Assembly (NCBI RefSeq): GCF_001613205.1
Contig: NZ_BDBX01000005.1
Span: forward strand, 235,382-299,381
Source of the DNA: Nocardia sienata NBRC 100364
Lineage (GTDB): Bacteria > Actinomycetota > Actinomycetes > Mycobacteriales > Mycobacteriaceae
Direction: 5' to 3'
Length of the DNA stretch: 64,000 nucleotides
Below the pieces are notes generated by a model that was not told where the DNA came from, searched no databases, and saw only the letters and a program-made list of their open reading frames with translations. Positions 37,373 to 46,291 of this stretch are shown here, piece by piece (the first letter of the stretch is position 1; every line of letters begins with the position of its first letter). The position numbers and the translations under genes are program-made.

Positions 37373-40197
37373 TGCGGTGGCCGAGCGGAGCGATTGTCGC
37401 CGGCGGTGTCGGGATGGCCGGATGGGGGTGGTGGCTCGGACAGCGGGAGGGGCTTCTCTTCAGGTTGAACCCGGAAAGCAGCGCATCGAAGTCGCTGACG
37501 ACCGATGGGACCGTTCAATTCATATATCCCGTGGTGGCATTGGCGATCATGCTGCTGATAGCCGGATCGCTCCAGCGGCGGCGGGAGGATATCCGCATCG
37601 GTTTGGGGGCCTGGCGGGAGCGTCCGGTGGAACTGTCCCTCGGAGCGCTCGCCTGGGCTGCCGCGCCTTGGTGTTGTCTGCTGTTCGGCCTGCTTCTTCG
37701 CGACTGGGCGGCAGGCGTACCGATGGGTCGTCATCTGTCCCGTTGGGTGCTGGCCGACCGGCCGTTCTTCTGGTTCCTCAGCGTGCTGTGCACGGTTCTG
37801 TCCGCTTATCTCCTCGCGGCCGGGCCCTGGCTGACGGACTACCTCTGCTGGGTATTGCGCTACCAGCGTCGGTTCGGTCGCCTGCAGCGGCAGGGAGAGC
37901 AGGAAGCGCTGTCGCGGGAGGTACTGAAGCTGGGTGAAGAGATCGCCGAACGGCCGTACCGCGAACAGATACTGATCAGTATGCTGCGGCGCATCGATGC
38001 CGGCCGCCCCCATCAGGAGCTCTTCGACAGCGTGCTGCGCACGCTCTCCCGCATGCCAGGGCTGGACGAGCCGGGCCGGCTCTTCCGGCTCAGCCCGCTG
38101 TGGGAATTACAGGTGAAAACGCGTCTCGTCCTTGCCGAGACCCTGATGAACGAGTATCACCGCACCCAGGCAAGTCCGCACTTGGACACGGCCCTGCGGA
38201 TCCTGGAGGGCCTCCACCGCTGCCCTCCCATTCTCGCCGGGCGCTATACACGTGCCGGGATCGCGCTGACCCTCGCCTGGGCTCTCGGGTTGCGCCACAC
38301 AAGAGACCCCGGCGCCGACACCGGCGATCTGGACCGGGCCCTCACCTTGGCGGAGCAGGCCGCCACCGTACTCAGGGCGGAGACGGCGGGCGGGGTCGTC
38401 GGCCGGCTTCTGGTCAAGCAGTACGAGCGGCAGGCGGACGTGGCCACCCTGTCCCGCGCAATCGACGCCCTCCGGTCGGCCGGCCCGTCTTCCGCACTGA
38501 TCTGGGCACTGGTGCTCCGGCACCGGGCAACTGCGAACGGCGACGACCTGACGGAGGCCGGCGCGGCCGCCCGGGACTTGGCCGCCGAAGGCCCGGACGA
38601 CGAGGAGGGTCTGTTCGTGCTGCTGTTCACAGCCATACAGGCGCCGGCGTGGCGATTCGGACCGGAGCGTGCCCTGGTCGTGGACCTGCTGGATATGCTG
38701 GACGCGCTGCCGGAGTTGTCCTTTCCGCTCAACGCAGTGTCCACCATGTGCAGAGCCGCTCTCGCTCTGGACGACGACCACGAGATGGCCCTCACCTGGT
38801 ACGAGCGGGCCCTGATGCTGGCCGAACAGTCCGCGTCCCTCGGGCTGAGCCTCCATGACCGGAAGGTGGTGCTGGGCACCGGAGTCCTGTCTCCTCCCTC
38901 GGTCGCCGACATCGCCCTGTCCATGGGCCAGGTCGGGCGGGCAGTGGAGTTGCTGGAACTGAGCCGGACCGTCATCTGGTCGCAGACCCGCCGGTTACGC
39001 CGCACCGAGCCGCCACTCGGCGTGTCGGCCCGGCTGATGGAGCTCCGCGGCGAGCTGGACAATCCAGGCTATCCCGGCCTGGGGCGCCACGACCTGCTGT
39101 CCGGGCACCGCGCGGCCCGGGCTCGCGCCGAGTTGGCCGCCGAATGGGAGAGCCTGACCGCCGGGCACGGTCCCGACCGGGGTATGAGCTTCTCCGAGCT
39201 ACGAGAGGCGGCCCACGGCGGGCCCGTCGTCATCGTGAATATCAGCGATACAGGCTGCGCCGCAGTCGTTGTACTGGCCGATCGTGATCCGGTACCCGTG
39301 GGGCTTCCCCTCGCGAACCACGCCGAGTTGGCCACCCGGGCCGGCGGTCTACTCGCCCCCACCATCCGGGGCATGAACGCCCGCGCTCTCGCCCGCCTCC
39401 TCTGGGACACTATCGCTGCCCCCGTGTTGGAAGTGGTCGAGCCCCATCTCGGTCCGGACCGCCGGGTCTGGTGGTGCCCGACCGGCCCGTTGTCCGCGGT
39501 TCCCCTGCACTTGGCCGGTCACCACGATCAGGAAAACGGCCCCGCGCTGATCGACCACGTCGTCTCCTCTTATACGCCCAGTCTGTGGGCGCTGCGAGAC
39601 GCCCGCCGGACCGGCGCGGGTGTCGTGGGTCCCGCCCCGCCCTCGTCGATGCTGGTCGCCTCGCTGCGCGAAACCCCCGGTATGCCCGAACTCGAGCACG
39701 CCGAGGAAGAGGCGGCGATCATCTCGGCCCGGTTCCCGGCGGTCGAAACGCTGGGCGAGCAAGAGGTCACTGTCACCGCGATACGAGCCGCGCTGCACGC
39801 CCACCCGTGGGTACACATCGCCTGCCACGGCGATGAGAGCGGCCTGATCCTGCGCGACGGGCATCTCGGCCTGGAAGAACTGGCGGATATGAACCTGGCC
39901 GGAGAGCGGCTGGCGTTCCTGTCGGCCTGTGTCTCGGCCCTACCGGATGCCCGGGCCATGGACGAGGTGCTCCATCCGGCCGCGGCGTTCCATCTGAACG
40001 GCTTCTCCCACGTGATCGGCACCATGTGGCAGATCAACAGCGCGGATGGACCTACAGTGGCGGACGATTTCTACCGCATGCTGCTGACCGAAAAATGCGG
40101 CCCCGCACTGGCACTGCACCACGCGCAACACCGGCTGCGCGAAAAGTACCGGGCCGATCCCGCTCGCTGGGCACCCTTCGTGCATATCGGTCCCTGA
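37372..40197 (+). CDS. Membrane-anchored CHAT-domain caspase-like protease with TPR-like middle
   Basis: From ATG 37372 the product has 941 residues. Four hydrophobic segments occupy about residues 5-22, 45-65, 85-110 and 130-160. A long helical TPR-like region runs to about 640. The C-terminal CHAT domain has the catalytic pair in WVHIACHG (His819) and FLSACVS (Cys853), with the GTMWQINSADGPTVADDFYRMLL tail typical of CHAT. CHAT proteases act in bacterial defence and signalling. The membrane anchor is unusual. Two genes follow on the same strand (29- and 13-base gaps) and look co-transcribed. An earlier GTG (37219 or 37228) or ATG 37234 could add about 50 residues. Confidence 0.85.
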   Translation: MRWPSGAIVAGGVGMAGWGWWLGQREGLLFRLNPESSASKSLTTDGTVQFIYPVVALAIMLLIAGSLQRRREDIRIGLGAWRERPVELSLGALAWAAAPWCCLLFGLLLRDWAAGVPMGRHLSRWVLADRPFFWFLSVLCTVLSAYLLAAGPWLTDYLCWVLRYQRRFGRLQRQGEQEALSREVLKLGEEIAERPYREQILISMLRRIDAGRPHQELFDSVLRTLSRMPGLDEPGRLFRLSPLWELQVKTRLVLAETLMNEYHRTQASPHLDTALRILEGLHRCPPILAGRYTRAGIALTLAWALGLRHTRDPGADTGDLDRALTLAEQAATVLRAETAGGVVGRLLVKQYERQADVATLSRAIDALRSAGPSSALIWALVLRHRATANGDDLTEAGAAARDLAAEGPDDEEGLFVLLFTAIQAPAWRFGPERALVVDLLDMLDALPELSFPLNAVSTMCRAALALDDDHEMALTWYERALMLAEQSASLGLSLHDRKVVLGTGVLSPPSVADIALSMGQVGRAVELLELSRTVIWSQTRRLRRTEPPLGVSARLMELRGELDNPGYPGLGRHDLLSGHRAARARAELAAEWESLTAGHGPDRGMSFSELREAAHGGPVVIVNISDTGCAAVVVLADRDPVPVGLPLANHAELATRAGGLLAPTIRGMNARALARLLWDTIAAPVLEVVEPHLGPDRRVWWCPTGPLSAVPLHLAGHHDQENGPALIDHVVSSYTPSLWALRDARRTGAGVVGPAPPSSMLVASLRETPGMPELEHAEEEAAIISARFPAVETLGEQEVTVTAIRAALHAHPWVHIACHGDESGLILRDGHLGLEELADMNLAGERLAFLSACVSALPDARAMDEVLHPAAAFHLNGFSHVIGTMWQINSADGPTVADDFYRMLLTEKCGPALALHHAQHRLREKYRADPARWAPFVHIGP

Positions 40198-40226
40198 AAC
40201 AGCCAGTGCTGGTGCACAGTTGACGC

Positions 40227-40661
40227 ATGCCCTCCTTTTTCCGACGACGTACCCGCCCGAACGAACCCGCTCCGGCTCCGCCGCAACCCCCCGATTCGGG
40301 TACTCCGCCGCAGGACCCCGCACTGGCCCAAGCCTGGCTCTGCGAGCGACTGCCGCTGCTGCGCGCCAAAGCAGAAAGGTACGGCTGGCGGCGGGAGCTC
40401 GAAGCCCAGGTGACGGCCGTACGGGACGGGCGGCCTGTCCACGAGGCGCTGGCGGCACTGCTGCTGGACTCCTCCGCCACCGTACGCGGGCTCGGAGAGG
40501 TGCCCCTCCGAGACGTGTGGGACCCGCGGCCGGTCGGGCAACTGTTCCATTGCCCGCGTGGGGTGTGCCCACCGCGTGGTCGTGACCAGGACGCGCACGA
40601 GCCGTACTGTCACCTCGAAGACCGACCGCTACAGTCCACCACCTACCGACTCGACCCCTAG
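40227..40661 (+). CDS. Small Cys-rich protein of the CHAT group
   Basis: The 144-residue protein starts 29 bases after the CHAT stop. Residues 1-30 are basic and Pro-rich. Residues 31-95 are helical (LAQAWLCERLPLLRAKAERYGWRRELEAQV). The C-terminus has HCPRGVCPPRG (C109, C114) and YCHLEDRPL (C128, H129), spaced like a small zinc ribbon or knuckle. I do not recognise a named family. Its place between two membrane proteins suggests it is a partner, adaptor or substrate of the CHAT protease. Confidence 0.7.
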   Translation: MPSFFRRRTRPNEPAPAPPQPPDSGTPPQDPALAQAWLCERLPLLRAKAERYGWRRELEAQVTAVRDGRPVHEALAALLLDSSATVRGLGEVPLRDVWDPRPVGQLFHCPRGVCPPRGRDQDAHEPYCHLEDRPLQSTTYRLDP

Positions 40662-40674
40662 GCCGCGCGAGATC

Positions 40675-41535
40675 ATGGACGCTCTTCTCACTGGTCTGGG
40701 GGCCAAATTCGCCGAACGGTGGATCACCCTGCTCGCACTACCCGGCCTGCTCTTCGCATCGACGCTGGCGCTGTCCTGGTGGCTGCACCCGCTCGGCGTG
40801 GCGCATGCCCTCGACCCGGCCCTGCTCAGCGACCGGCTGGACCAGGCGCCGCCCCGGTGGGCGGTGAACACACGGCACCGACTGGTGTTCGCCGCGCTGG
40901 TGACGCTCACCGCGGCGGCCGCGGCCGGCGCCGCTGCGGAATCGAGCCGTGCCATCGCCCGGCTGTGGCTCGGACGCGGCGTGCCGAGCGGCAAGATGCT
41001 GGCCCTTTTCCGCCGCCGACGCATTCGGCAGGCCCAGAACGAGGCTCCGCCCGGCCATCACGCCGGCTACCTCCCCCAGCGGGCGACCCGTATCGGAGAT
41101 CACCTGCTGCTCGCCGAAAAGCGCGTATACGCCCAGTACCGGGTGGCGCTGATCCGGGTATGGCCCAGGTTGTGGCATCTGTGTGACGACAGCCAACGCG
41201 GCCCCGTCCAGTTCGCCTGGGACCGGTACACCGCGGCCTCGGTGCGGGCCGCGTGGTCGCTCGGCTACCTGGCCCTGGGCCTACTGTGGTGGCCGGCCGC
41301 CCTTGTCGGAGTCGTTCTCTACCTTTCGGCCTGGACCGCGGCCCGCCGCGCGGCCGCCGATCTCGGCCTCCTCGTCGAGGCGCTGACCGATGTCAAACTT
41401 CCGGAACTGGCCTCGGCCCTGGGAGTGCCGCTGCCCCACGGCCGGTTCACCCAGGCCGACAGCCACGCGGTCGAAAACATATTGGACAAGGGCACCAATC
41501 TCCCCGGGCCCTCGGATGCCGGCAACCCTCGATGA
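40675..41535 (+). CDS. Membrane protein of the CHAT group
   Basis: The 286-residue product starts with ATG 40675, 13 bases after the Cys-rich gene. Hydrophobic segments lie at about 16-37, 67-88 and a long one at about 185-220 that may be two helices (LGYLALGLLWWPAALVGVVLYLSAW). The intervening cytosolic part is basic (LFRRRRIRQAQ). No catalytic motif is recognised. It could be the membrane target or effector of the CHAT protease; this is inference from gene order. Confidence 0.7.
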   Translation: MDALLTGLGAKFAERWITLLALPGLLFASTLALSWWLHPLGVAHALDPALLSDRLDQAPPRWAVNTRHRLVFAALVTLTAAAAAGAAAESSRAIARLWLGRGVPSGKMLALFRRRRIRQAQNEAPPGHHAGYLPQRATRIGDHLLLAEKRVYAQYRVALIRVWPRLWHLCDDSQRGPVQFAWDRYTAASVRAAWSLGYLALGLLWWPAALVGVVLYLSAWTAARRAAADLGLLVEALTDVKLPELASALGVPLPHGRFTQADSHAVENILDKGTNLPGPSDAGNPR

Positions 41536-41610
41536 CGAAGACCGGCGGTATCGATGTCGCTCCGAACCAGCCTTCTCCACGCACAACCGACCGGTAGGTA
41601 TACCGACGGT

Positions 41611-41629
41611 TTAGGTTAGGTTTACTTGT
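41611..41629 (+). promoter_or_regulatory. IdeR/DtxR-type iron box
   Basis: TTAGGTTAGGTTTACTTGT matches the DtxR/IdeR consensus TTAGGTTAGGCTAACCTAA at 14 of 19 positions, with the first ten perfect. It lies 78 bases upstream of the binding-protein start, over the likely promoter. Iron-replete IdeR should repress the cassette that follows. Confidence 0.75.
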
Positions 41630-41706
41630 GCTAGCGTTCCCCTGCTTCCTCGTCGGCCCCACCCATGGCGCGCGAGGCAGCGCAACTTCTCGACAAGCAG
41701 AAAGCC

Positions 41707-42765
41707 ATGGCGAACGTGAAGATTTCCGTGGGCCGGATCGGTCTCCTGGCCGTCGCAACTGTGCTGGCGAGCGCGCTCGTCGCCTGTGGACAGTCCGAGC
41801 ACGTCGACGATGCCGGCGCCGTATCCACCGGAGAGGGGAGCACCGCCTATCCCCTCGTTCTCGACAACTGCGGCAAAACGGTCACCGTCGACGCGGCGCC
41901 GCAGCGGGTCGTCTCGCTGGATCAGGGATCGACCGAGATTCTGCTGTCGCTCGGGCTCGGCGATCGCCTGGTGGGAACCGCGTCGTGGACCGATCCCATT
42001 CGCGAGAACTTGGCAGAAGCGAACGAATCGGTTCCCCGGCTCGCGGACAACGCACCGACCTATGAGGTCGTCCTGGGCGCCGATCCCGACTTCGTCACCG
42101 CGTCGTTCGGCCGGCATTTCAAGCAGGGGGGTGTCGCAGAGCGCGCCCGGTTCGCGGAGACCGGGGTCGAATCGTATCTGTCGCCGACCGACTGCGAGAA
42201 CGGCGTGAGCATCAACGGTGGCGGGAAGCGCACCACACCGCTGACGATGGAGGCGCTGTATCAGGAGATCCGTGAGCTCGCCGCCGTCTTCGATGTGAAC
42301 GAGCGGGGCGCGCAACTCATCGACGAGCTGCGCCGCCGCGAAACCGCGGCCCTCGCCGGGATCGAGAAGTCGGATGTGTCGATAGCGTTCTGGTTCGCCG
42401 ATACCAAGAGCCCGTATGTGGCCGGTGGTCTGGGTTCGGCGAACCTGCTCGCCACCACGGTCGGTGGCACCAACGTGTTCGGGGATCTGACCGACGACTG
42501 GCCCGCCGTCGGTTGGGAGACCGTCGTGGACCGCAACCCGGATGTCCTCGTCCTCGGCGACCTCCTACGCAACCGCTTCCCCGGAGACCTGCTGGCCGAC
42601 AAAATCGCCTTCCTGGAATCCGATCCCGTGACACGCAACCTCGACGCCGTGCGCAACAGGCGGTACATCGCTCTGCACGGTGCGGAGATGAACCCGTCGA
42701 TCCGCGCCATCGACGGACTCGAGAAGGTCGCCACCGGCCTTCGCGACCTGCAGGTGCCGAACTGA
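41707..42765 (+). CDS. Iron-siderophore-type ABC transporter substrate-binding lipoprotein
   Basis: I chose ATG 41707, which gives a compact signal peptide ending in the lipobox LVAC; ATG 41665 would add 14 residues. The 352-residue product has the TroA/FepB-like type III binding fold. The early pattern is VTVDAAPQRVVSLDQGSTEILLSLGLGDRLVGTASW, with later VVDRNPDVLVLGD. It should capture a metal-chelate outside the membrane and deliver it to the following permease and ATPase. The iron box upstream supports a ferric-siderophore substrate. Confidence 0.9.
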   Translation: MANVKISVGRIGLLAVATVLASALVACGQSEHVDDAGAVSTGEGSTAYPLVLDNCGKTVTVDAAPQRVVSLDQGSTEILLSLGLGDRLVGTASWTDPIRENLAEANESVPRLADNAPTYEVVLGADPDFVTASFGRHFKQGGVAERARFAETGVESYLSPTDCENGVSINGGGKRTTPLTMEALYQEIRELAAVFDVNERGAQLIDELRRRETAALAGIEKSDVSIAFWFADTKSPYVAGGLGSANLLATTVGGTNVFGDLTDDWPAVGWETVVDRNPDVLVLGDLLRNRFPGDLLADKIAFLESDPVTRNLDAVRNRRYIALHGAEMNPSIRAIDGLEKVATGLRDLQVPN

Positions 42766-43832
42766 CCGCCACTCGCGACCGGGCCGAGACCCTCGCCACC
42801 GGACCGATTCGGGGGCGAGGGTGGATCGCCGGGTCGCTGATCGTGGTCGCCGGGGTCGTGGCGCTCGGTCTGTCGGTTCTCGTCGCCGTCACCCTGGGCC
42901 CGGCGGACATCTCGTTGGTGAATGTCCGTGACATCCTGCTCAATCATCTCGGCCTCGCCGACATTCCGGTACGGATGGCCAAGAACGCGATCGTATGGGA
43001 GGAACGGCTTCCGCGTGCCCTGGTGGCGGCCGCGTGCGGCGCGGGGCTCGGCATCTGTGGCGCGCTCATGCAGTCGCTGCTGCGCAACCCGCTCGCGGAC
43101 CCGTTCGTCCTGGGCATCTCGTCGGGCGCGTCGACCGGGGCTGTGATCGTGGGGGTTCTCGGTGTCGGCGGCGTCGCGCTCGGCTTGTCCGGCGGGGCGT
43201 TCATCGGAGCACTGGTCGCGTTCGGGCTGGTGCTGCTGCTCGCCCGCCTGGCCGGCGGCAGCAACGACCGCGTCATTCTCGCGGGTGTCGCCAGTACGCA
43301 GCTGTTCTCGGCGCTGACCTCCTTCGTCATCTTCGCGTTCGCGGACTCCGACGAGACCCGCGGTGTGATGTTCTGGCTGCTCGGCTCGCTCGAAGGCGTC
43401 CGCTGGGACGACGTCGGGCTGTGCGCGGTGGTGGTGCTTCTCGGGACGGCGGTGTGCCTGTACTTCGCGCACGCCCTGGATGCCTTCGCCTTCGGCGACG
43501 ATGTCGCGGCATCGCTCGGCATCTCCGTCGCGAAGGTCCGGCTCATGCTTCTGGTGGTCACGGCGATCATCACCGCGACCCTGGTCAGCGTCGCGGGCGC
43601 GATCGGATTCGTCGGACTCGTGCTCCCGCACGCGGCGCGGTTCCTGCTGGGGCCGCGGCACAGCCGGCTGATTCCCGCGACGGCGCTGCTGGGGGCGGTC
43701 TTCATGGTATGGGTGGATGCCGTCTCCCGCGTCGCCTTCGCGCCCACCCCGCTGCCGGTGGGCGTCGGCACCGCACTGGTCGGTGTTCCCGCGTTCATCG
43801 TGATCCTGTCGCGCCGTAGGAGAACACAGTGA
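42762..43832 (+). CDS. FecCD-type siderophore ABC permease (apparent CTG start)
   Basis: The 356-residue permease has about ten helices. Family blocks are RLPRALVAAACGAGLGICGALMQSLLRNPLADPFVLGISSGAS and GAIGFVGLVLPHAARFLLG. Between the previous stop and the first helix there is no ATG, GTG or TTG in frame. CTG 42762 overlaps that stop as CTGA, with AGGTG five bases upstream, so a CTG start with coupled translation is likely. The alternative is a GTG inside helix one, which would remove the N-terminus. It works with the neighbouring binding protein and ATPase. Confidence 0.85.
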   Translation: MTATRDRAETLATGPIRGRGWIAGSLIVVAGVVALGLSVLVAVTLGPADISLVNVRDILLNHLGLADIPVRMAKNAIVWEERLPRALVAAACGAGLGICGALMQSLLRNPLADPFVLGISSGASTGAVIVGVLGVGGVALGLSGGAFIGALVAFGLVLLLARLAGGSNDRVILAGVASTQLFSALTSFVIFAFADSDETRGVMFWLLGSLEGVRWDDVGLCAVVVLLGTAVCLYFAHALDAFAFGDDVAASLGISVAKVRLMLLVVTAIITATLVSVAGAIGFVGLVLPHAARFLLGPRHSRLIPATALLGAVFMVWVDAVSRVAFAPTPLPVGVGTALVGVPAFIVILSRRRRTQ

Positions 43833-44614
43833 CCTTGCACGCGGATACCGTCACCTGGAACCGCGGCGGTGCGCTCGTGGTCGACGGCGTCACGGTGACG
43901 ATGGCGCCGGGCGAGACCCTGGGCCTGCTCGGTCCGAACGGGTCCGGGAAATCGTCACTGCTGCACCTGCTCAATGGGGTCGTGCGGCCGACCGCGGGTG
44001 TCGTGACCCTCGACGGCAACGACCTGTCCGCCATGCGACGCAAGGACATCGCGCGAGCGGTGGCCGTCGTGAGTCAGCACGCCGATACCGATCTCGACAT
44101 CACCGTCGGCGACGTCGTGCGGCTGGGGCGCATCCCGCATCGCACAACATTCGGCGGGAACCCACTTGCCGACGACGCCGCGGTGACGGCCGCGCTCGAG
44201 CACACCGGCCTGACCTCGAAGGCGAACCGGCTCTGGCACCGGCTCTCCGGCGGGGAGAAACAACGCGTTCAGATCGCCCGAGCCCTGGCCCAGGAGCCAC
44301 GTGAGCTCCTGCTGGACGAGCCGACCAATCACCTGGACATCCACCATCAATTGGAGTTGCTGGCACTGGTCACACGGCTGCCGGTCACCAGCGTGATCGC
44401 CCTGCACGACCTCAACCTCGCCGCTATGTTCTGCGACGCGGTGATCGTCTTGAACGAGGGCCGGGTCGTGGCCGGCGGAAAGCCCGCCGAAGTCCTGACC
44501 CCCGAGCTGATCGCCCAGGTGTACAACGTCCGTGCCGAGGTTCTCGTCGACGAGTCGAAGGGGCGGCTGTCGATCCTTTTCGAACCGGGTCCGGTTGCCG
44601 TCGCCGCGCGCTGA
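43829..44614 (+). CDS. FepC-type ABC ATPase
   Basis: The 261-residue ATPase starts with GTG 43829, overlapping the permease stop. Walker A is GPNGSGKSS, the signature is LSGGEKQR, Walker B leads into DEPTNHLD, and the switch His is in LHDLNLA. These identify a FepC/FhuC-like ATPase for siderophore import. It completes the first importer. Confidence 0.95.
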   Translation: MTLHADTVTWNRGGALVVDGVTVTMAPGETLGLLGPNGSGKSSLLHLLNGVVRPTAGVVTLDGNDLSAMRRKDIARAVAVVSQHADTDLDITVGDVVRLGRIPHRTTFGGNPLADDAAVTAALEHTGLTSKANRLWHRLSGGEKQRVQIARALAQEPRELLLDEPTNHLDIHHQLELLALVTRLPVTSVIALHDLNLAAMFCDAVIVLNEGRVVAGGKPAEVLTPELIAQVYNVRAEVLVDESKGRLSILFEPGPVAVAAR

Positions 44615-44627
44615 GGACCGACAGACC

Positions 44628-45929
44628 GTGTCGGCGTCGGACACGGCGGCACGTATTCGTCGGCCGCGCGGCCTCCGGTGGTCACTGCTGACCGGTCTGC
44701 GGGCCGCGACCCCGACCGTCCGGCTGCTCGTCCTCACTCAACTCGTGTTCAACGTCGGCTTCTTCATGGTGTTGCCGTACCTGTCGGTGCACCTGACCGA
44801 GGATCTCGGTCTGCGGGCGGCGCTCGTCGGCGCGGTGCTCGGACTCCGCACGTTCTCGCAGCAGGGCCTGTTCTTCATCGGGGGCTCGCTCGCGGACCGG
44901 TGGGGCGTGAAGCCGGTGGTCGTCGCCGGGTGTGTGTGTCGGATCATCGGCTTCGCCGGATTGGGCTTCGCTACTTCGGTACCCGGGATCGTCGTGGCGA
45001 CCGTGCTGACCGGATTCGCCGGCGCGCTGTTCTCGCCGGCTGTCGAGTCCGCCCTCGCCACCGCCGCGGGTAGCGCCGACGACGGTGGCCTGTCCCGAAC
45101 GGACGCCTTCGCACTGTTCGCCGCGTGCGGTCAGGTCGGCGCGTTCGCCGGCCCGCTGCTCGGATCGCTGCTGCTGACGGTCGACTTCTCCGTCGCGTGT
45201 CTGGTCGCGGCAGCCGTCTTCGCCGCAATCCTGCTCGTCCATCTGCGCCGGCTCCCCGCCCGCCCCGGCGCGCACGCCGCCGACGGGTGGCTCGACGGCT
45301 GGCGGGAAGTGATCGCGAACAAGGCCTTTCTGCTCTTCGCGGTGGCGATGAGCTCCCAGCTGGTGGCATACAACCAGCTGTATCTGCTGTTACCACTGGA
45401 GGTCGAACGCGCGTGGGGGTCGCAGACCCCGCTGGGCTGGTACTTCGCCCTGACGTCGGTATTCGTCGTCTTCGCCCAACTGCCCATCACACGACGGGTG
45501 CGCACCGTCACGGCCTTGCCCGCGGGACTGTCCGTGATGGCCGTCGCATTCGCCGTGATGGCTCTCCTCGCGCCGGTGCAACTCCACGGCCTGCCCGCAC
45601 TGATCCCGGCCGCCGTGTTCGCCCTCCTCCTGGCACTCGGCCAGATGATCGCCGTGCCCGTGGCCCGGGACCTGGTGCCGCGTATGGCCGCCGAGCGCCG
45701 GCTCGGGTTCTACTATGGGCTCCTCGCCTCCATCGGCGGCCTCGGTGTACTGGTCGGCTCGGTGATCACCGGAACCCTGATCGACATGGTGCCGGCCACC
45801 GGCTGGGGACTCGCCGCGCCCTGGTGTGCTGTCGCCTTGGCGCTTGTCGCGAGCGCTGCGGTCTTGATACTGCAACTACGCTCACGTGATTCGGCACCGC
45901 CGGACCTATCGCATGGTGTTCCTCGGTAG
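44628..45929 (+). CDS. MFS transporter of the iron-box cassette
   Basis: GTG 44628 lies ten bases after GAGGA, giving 433 residues with 12 predicted helices. MFS motif A-like GGSLADRWGVK and FFMVLPYLSVHLTEDLGL are present. It is paralogous to the MFS of the next cassette (shared LRTFSQQGLFFIGG / VRNLSQQGLFLVGG). The location suggests export of a metallophore or handling of an imported one. It is the last gene of the first cassette. Confidence 0.85.
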   Translation: MSASDTAARIRRPRGLRWSLLTGLRAATPTVRLLVLTQLVFNVGFFMVLPYLSVHLTEDLGLRAALVGAVLGLRTFSQQGLFFIGGSLADRWGVKPVVVAGCVCRIIGFAGLGFATSVPGIVVATVLTGFAGALFSPAVESALATAAGSADDGGLSRTDAFALFAACGQVGAFAGPLLGSLLLTVDFSVACLVAAAVFAAILLVHLRRLPARPGAHAADGWLDGWREVIANKAFLLFAVAMSSQLVAYNQLYLLLPLEVERAWGSQTPLGWYFALTSVFVVFAQLPITRRVRTVTALPAGLSVMAVAFAVMALLAPVQLHGLPALIPAAVFALLLALGQMIAVPVARDLVPRMAAERRLGFYYGLLASIGGLGVLVGSVITGTLIDMVPATGWGLAAPWCAVALALVASAAVLILQLRSRDSAPPDLSHGVPR

Positions 45930-46291
45930 AGAGTTCGCGGCACCTGCGTTGCGACCGCGCCGATCCGGCTCTGGCCGATCGGTGGCGTCCTGTTTCGACG
46001 AGATACTCGCCGAGCACATCGCGGAGTACAACGGTGGCGGGTAACGGCTGACGCGGTCGCGCCCGCCGGTTGCGCCGGCGTGACCGAAGCTACCCGAAGC
46101 AGTTGCAAACGGTTATCATTATCCCTCGATCGAGAGGGTATGCGATGAGGAATGCGTTCGACCGGAGCGGTTTCGGTTGTGAGCACTGAGTTGGCTTCGC
46201 CGCCCGCACGTATCCATACCTGGTTCGCCGATACCGTCGCCGGTCGCGGAACCGGTTTCCGGTCTCCCGTGATCGCCCGGGCGCCGCGTGA
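45930..46291. other. Intergenic region between the two metallophore cassettes
   Basis: This 362-base stretch contains a Zur-like box (46104-46124). A short hairpin GCCGG-TTGCG-CCGGC (46065-46079) may end the first cassette. Tiny frames such as GTG 45969-ending at TAA 46034 (20 codons) and ATG 46145 (14 codons) are noted but not supported. Confidence 0.5.
46104..46124 (+). promoter_or_regulatory. Zur-like (zinc uptake regulator) box
   Basis: The 21-base site starts TGCAAACG and ends CATTATCC. It agrees with the actinobacterial Zur consensus as I remember it (TGAAAATG...CATTTTCA) at 15 of 21 positions, including the GNTTNTC core. It lies about 170 bases upstream of the MFS start. It suggests that the second cassette is derepressed when zinc is scarce. 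Confidence 0.5.

Noticed and set aside
45969..46037. 20-codon frame ending in EYNGGG between the two metallophore cassettes
   Set aside because: It has no ribosome-binding site or known leader; likely chance.
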